A stretch of DNA of 64,000 nt, from the NCBI GenBank assembly GCA_900635495.1, contig LR134136.1, positions 2,294,001 through 2,358,000 on the forward strand. The letters are read 5' to 3'. Below the pieces are notes generated by a model. It saw only the letters and a list, made by a program, of their open reading frames with translations, was not told the origin of the DNA and made no database searches. This DNA comes from Atlantibacter hermannii (GTDB lineage Bacteria > Pseudomonadota > Gammaproteobacteria > Enterobacterales > Enterobacteriaceae). Both the position numbers and the translations under genes were made by a program. Positions 62,033 to 64,000 of the stretch are shown one piece after another. Every line of letters begins with the position of its first letter. Position 1 is the stretch's first letter.

Positions 62033-63381
62033 TTAATTGCCCCAGCGGCTTCTTAAATAATTAACGGCCTGTTGCGCCTGAGGCTGGTTGAGGTTGTTTT
62101 CCCTGAACAGAATAGTGCCGTGAATATTGGGCACCGTTTCGTTCAGATCGAGCTGTCGTTTCAGCTCCGGCACGCCGCCTTGCACTGTCCAGTCAGGCTC
62201 ATTTTTTGAGGGTTCACCCACCTTATACAGCGCGACGCCGATATACAGGCGGGTAGAGGTCGGTTTGACCACATTTGCCCACCACCGGGCCAGCACATCG
62301 TAACGGGCGGCATCCCGTGAGAACGGCCAGTAAATCTGCGGCGCGATATAGTCCAGCAACCCTAACTGCACCCAACGGCGGGTATCGGCATAAGACTCAT
62401 CGTACGCAGCTGCGCCACGCGTGGCGGAACCGGCAGGATCGTGGGAGATGTTGCGCCATACGCCAGCCGGGCTGACGCCGAATTCCACATTAGGGTTCAA
62501 CTGTTTAATGGTTCTTGATACCTGGCTTATTAATAGCTCCGTATTGTGCCTGCGCCAGTCGGCTTTTGACGCAAACTCGCGGCCATATTGCTGCCAGGTC
62601 TGGTTATCGTTGAGCTGTGAGCGGGCAGTTTCGGTATAGAAGTAATCATCGAACTGAACGCCGTCAACCGGATAACGTGCCACTACCTCCGCCACGATAC
62701 TGGTTATCCAGTCACGCGCTTCAGGAATGCCGGGGTCCAGCACCAGGCGATCGCCGGACGTACGTATCCAGTCACGATGCAGCACATAGACGCTCGCAGG
62801 GCGAAGGGACGTCGTGCGGCTCAGTTCGTTAATGGTTGAGGGTTTGATGTTGGTGGTTACCCGATAGGGGTTAAACCAGGCGTGAACACGCATCCCGCGC
62901 GCATGCGCTTCATCGAGCATAAACTGCAACGGATCGTAACCCGGATCTTCGCCTATTTTCCCGGTAAGCATGTCGGACCATGGCAGGATCTGAGAAGGCC
63001 ATAACGCCGTTCCGTCAGGTTTGACCTGGAAAAATACAGTATTGATCCCGAGACTTTTCAGTTTATCCAGCTTGTCGGTTAATGCTTTCTTTTGCAGGGC
63101 AATACGGACGTCACGGCTGCTGCCATTCACGGAGTTTACCGGCGGCCAGTCCAGACGGGAGACGGTGGCAAGCCATACGCCGCGTACCGGCTCATTATGT
63201 TTCAGCGGCTGAGTGGGTAACGGTTGCTTCGCAACAGGCGGCAACGGCGTCACCAGCGATTTAGGCGGTTCACCACTACAACTGACGAGGAGTAACGCAG
63301 CGATAAAGACGCCGGTTAATTTCGCGGTAGCGAAACGGGGTAAACGACGATTGTTAATGATCGGATGCTCCAGTAATTCAT
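62033..63381 (-). CDS. digH: Divisome-localised glycosyl hydrolase DigH (YddW)
   Basis: A lipoprotein with a GH-like10 domain that hydrolyses denuded peptidoglycan glycan strands. The domain is complete: VRGVWLATVSRLDWPPVNS, GINTVFFQVKPDGTALWPS, YPVDGVQFDDYFYTE (catalytic acid region), and FGVSPAGVWRNISHDPAGS. The mature part reads from about 63335 to the stop; the lipobox LLLVSC precedes SGEPPKS. The start codon is displaced: ATG 63381 (AAAGGGA upstream) is in a different frame from the lipobox, and one T near 63330 would join them. A shorter GTG at 63253 exists but lacks the signal. Confidence 0.88.
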
Positions 63382-64000
63382 ATTTCCCTTTGATGGCACT
63401 GCCTGTTCATGATGTCAGCTGACTCAGGGCAACGCATCAACCTTCAAAGGAAAGAAGTATATACCCACAAAAGCGAGACGGTGATATGGAGATTCTGTAA
63501 AAATGCTTACCTAAACGACAGGGCAGTTTAAATGATTCAGACCTGGAAAAATTAATGATTGCCGCCTGAGCGTTCTGCTATCTGTTGTCGCATTCTTATC
63601 CTTTGCTACGTCCGCCTCAGCCTGCTGGCGCATCACCTGATGGCATAAAGGGGTGTCGTATGGCATCACAGTTTCGCATACAGCACAAATTTCTCTCTCA
63701 TTAACACCGGCTTAACTATCGTCTGCATCCTTTGCGTAGTTTTCAGTTTGCGCTAATGATGCCACGCACCGCGGGCCTGGCATCGCAATAAGTCATCGTG
63801 GAAAACGATAAGCAGGGTAATGAAACAGTAAAGTGCCAGCGATGTGATTAACAAAACTAATACATGTCGGCGAATGGAGAATCCCTGCTCGTTCGTTATT
63901 TCTTCAAAACCTATCAGAAATAATAAGTCATTAGCAGGGAAAGTATTTTCGTTGCCCAGGTTATTAAAAATAGATATTTAATTTACTAAGACAATTTAAT
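63382..64000. other. Gene-poor right end with possible fragments
   Basis: About 620 AT-rich bases with no confident gene. On the minus strand two open stretches without start codons were seen: one from about 63975 to 63752 contains a membrane-helix-like segment (VLVLLITSLALYCFITLLIVF) and one from about 63710 to 63511 contains a cysteine pattern CAVCETVMPYDTPLCHQ. They could be parts of one frame-broken gene extending past the right edge. I do not recognise it. Confidence 0.35.

Noticed and set aside
1..64000. tRNA, rRNA, IS element, prophage, attachment site or CRISPR array
   Set aside because: No cloverleaf or rRNA-like segment, no transposase or integrase frame, no terminal repeats and no regularly spaced repeat-spacer pattern was seen on either strand.

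Overview
The window is chromosomal DNA of an enteric bacterium (Enterobacteriaceae, in the Escherichia/Salmonella/Citrobacter/Klebsiella/Enterobacter neighbourhood). The evidence is the conserved block ynfD-ynfC-speG-ynfB-ynfA-rspA ... ydfZ-rspR-ydfG-dcp, which matches E. coli gene order, together with loci typical of Salmonella and its relatives (osmU, ttr) or patchily distributed (murQP, asc, exaC, pao). I cannot name the species from sequence alone. I see no rRNA, tRNA, insertion sequence, prophage or CRISPR array.

Layout. 0-2.4 kb: osmU-type ABC transporter operon, minus strand, running off the left edge. 3-5.3 kb: murQ-murP for N-acetylmuramic acid. 5.4-7.9 kb: the ynf/speG block. 8-13.8 kb: a glucuronate-to-KDG pathway (uxaC, a fructuronate reductase, an RspA-type mannonate dehydratase) plus a GPH-family transporter, next to its probable regulator rspR. 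13.9-17.9 kb: ydfZ, rspR, ydfG, dcp. 18-21.4 kb: an AT-rich patch with a PmrA-like box, lpxP, three small genes, a PhoP-like box, a candidate MgrR sRNA and the 31-residue protein gene mgtS; the theme looks like envelope and Mg2+ stress. 21.5-26.5 kb: a broken ftrA-like regulator, a broken rhodanese, and a sigma-54 activator divergent from an ExaC-type acetaldehyde dehydrogenase behind a clear -24/-12 promoter. 26.5-30.8 kb: ascG and ascFB for aryl-beta-glucosides. 31-36.3 kb: an uncharacterised PTS operon (phosphotriesterase-like hydrolase, creatininase-family hydrolase, EIIA, EIIB, UlaA-type EIIC, SIS isomerase, GntR/UTRA regulator). 36.5-44.8 kb: a DMSO-reductase-type molybdoenzyme operon with its own ferredoxin and TorD chaperone, then a cyanide-insensitive type cytochrome bd oxidase. 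44.8-52.1 kb: tetrathionate reductase ttrBCA and its two-component system ttrSR. 52.1-54.2 kb: an HcxB/YbiC-type dehydrogenase and a split YeeE/YedE membrane pair. 54.4-59.8 kb: a periplasmic aldehyde oxidoreductase locus paoABCD with a MocA-like cytidylyltransferase. 59.8-63.4 kb: GNAT, MocR-type regulator, and digH (yddW).

How the genes fit together. Region 36.5-59.8 kb is dense in respiratory and molybdenum enzymes: two molybdopterin reductases, one molybdenum hydroxylase with its cofactor-maturation genes, and a quinol oxidase. The left and middle parts are sugar catabolism with CRP-type sites at murQ, rspA and the new PTS operon.

Caution on gene integrity. At least 25 reading-frame breaks occur, nearly all single-base gains or losses, often in short homopolymers, with well-conserved protein on both sides. 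They cluster at 55.7-61.1 kb. This looks more like uncorrected read error or low coverage than natural decay, so genes marked pseudogene here are broken as read and may be intact in the organism.
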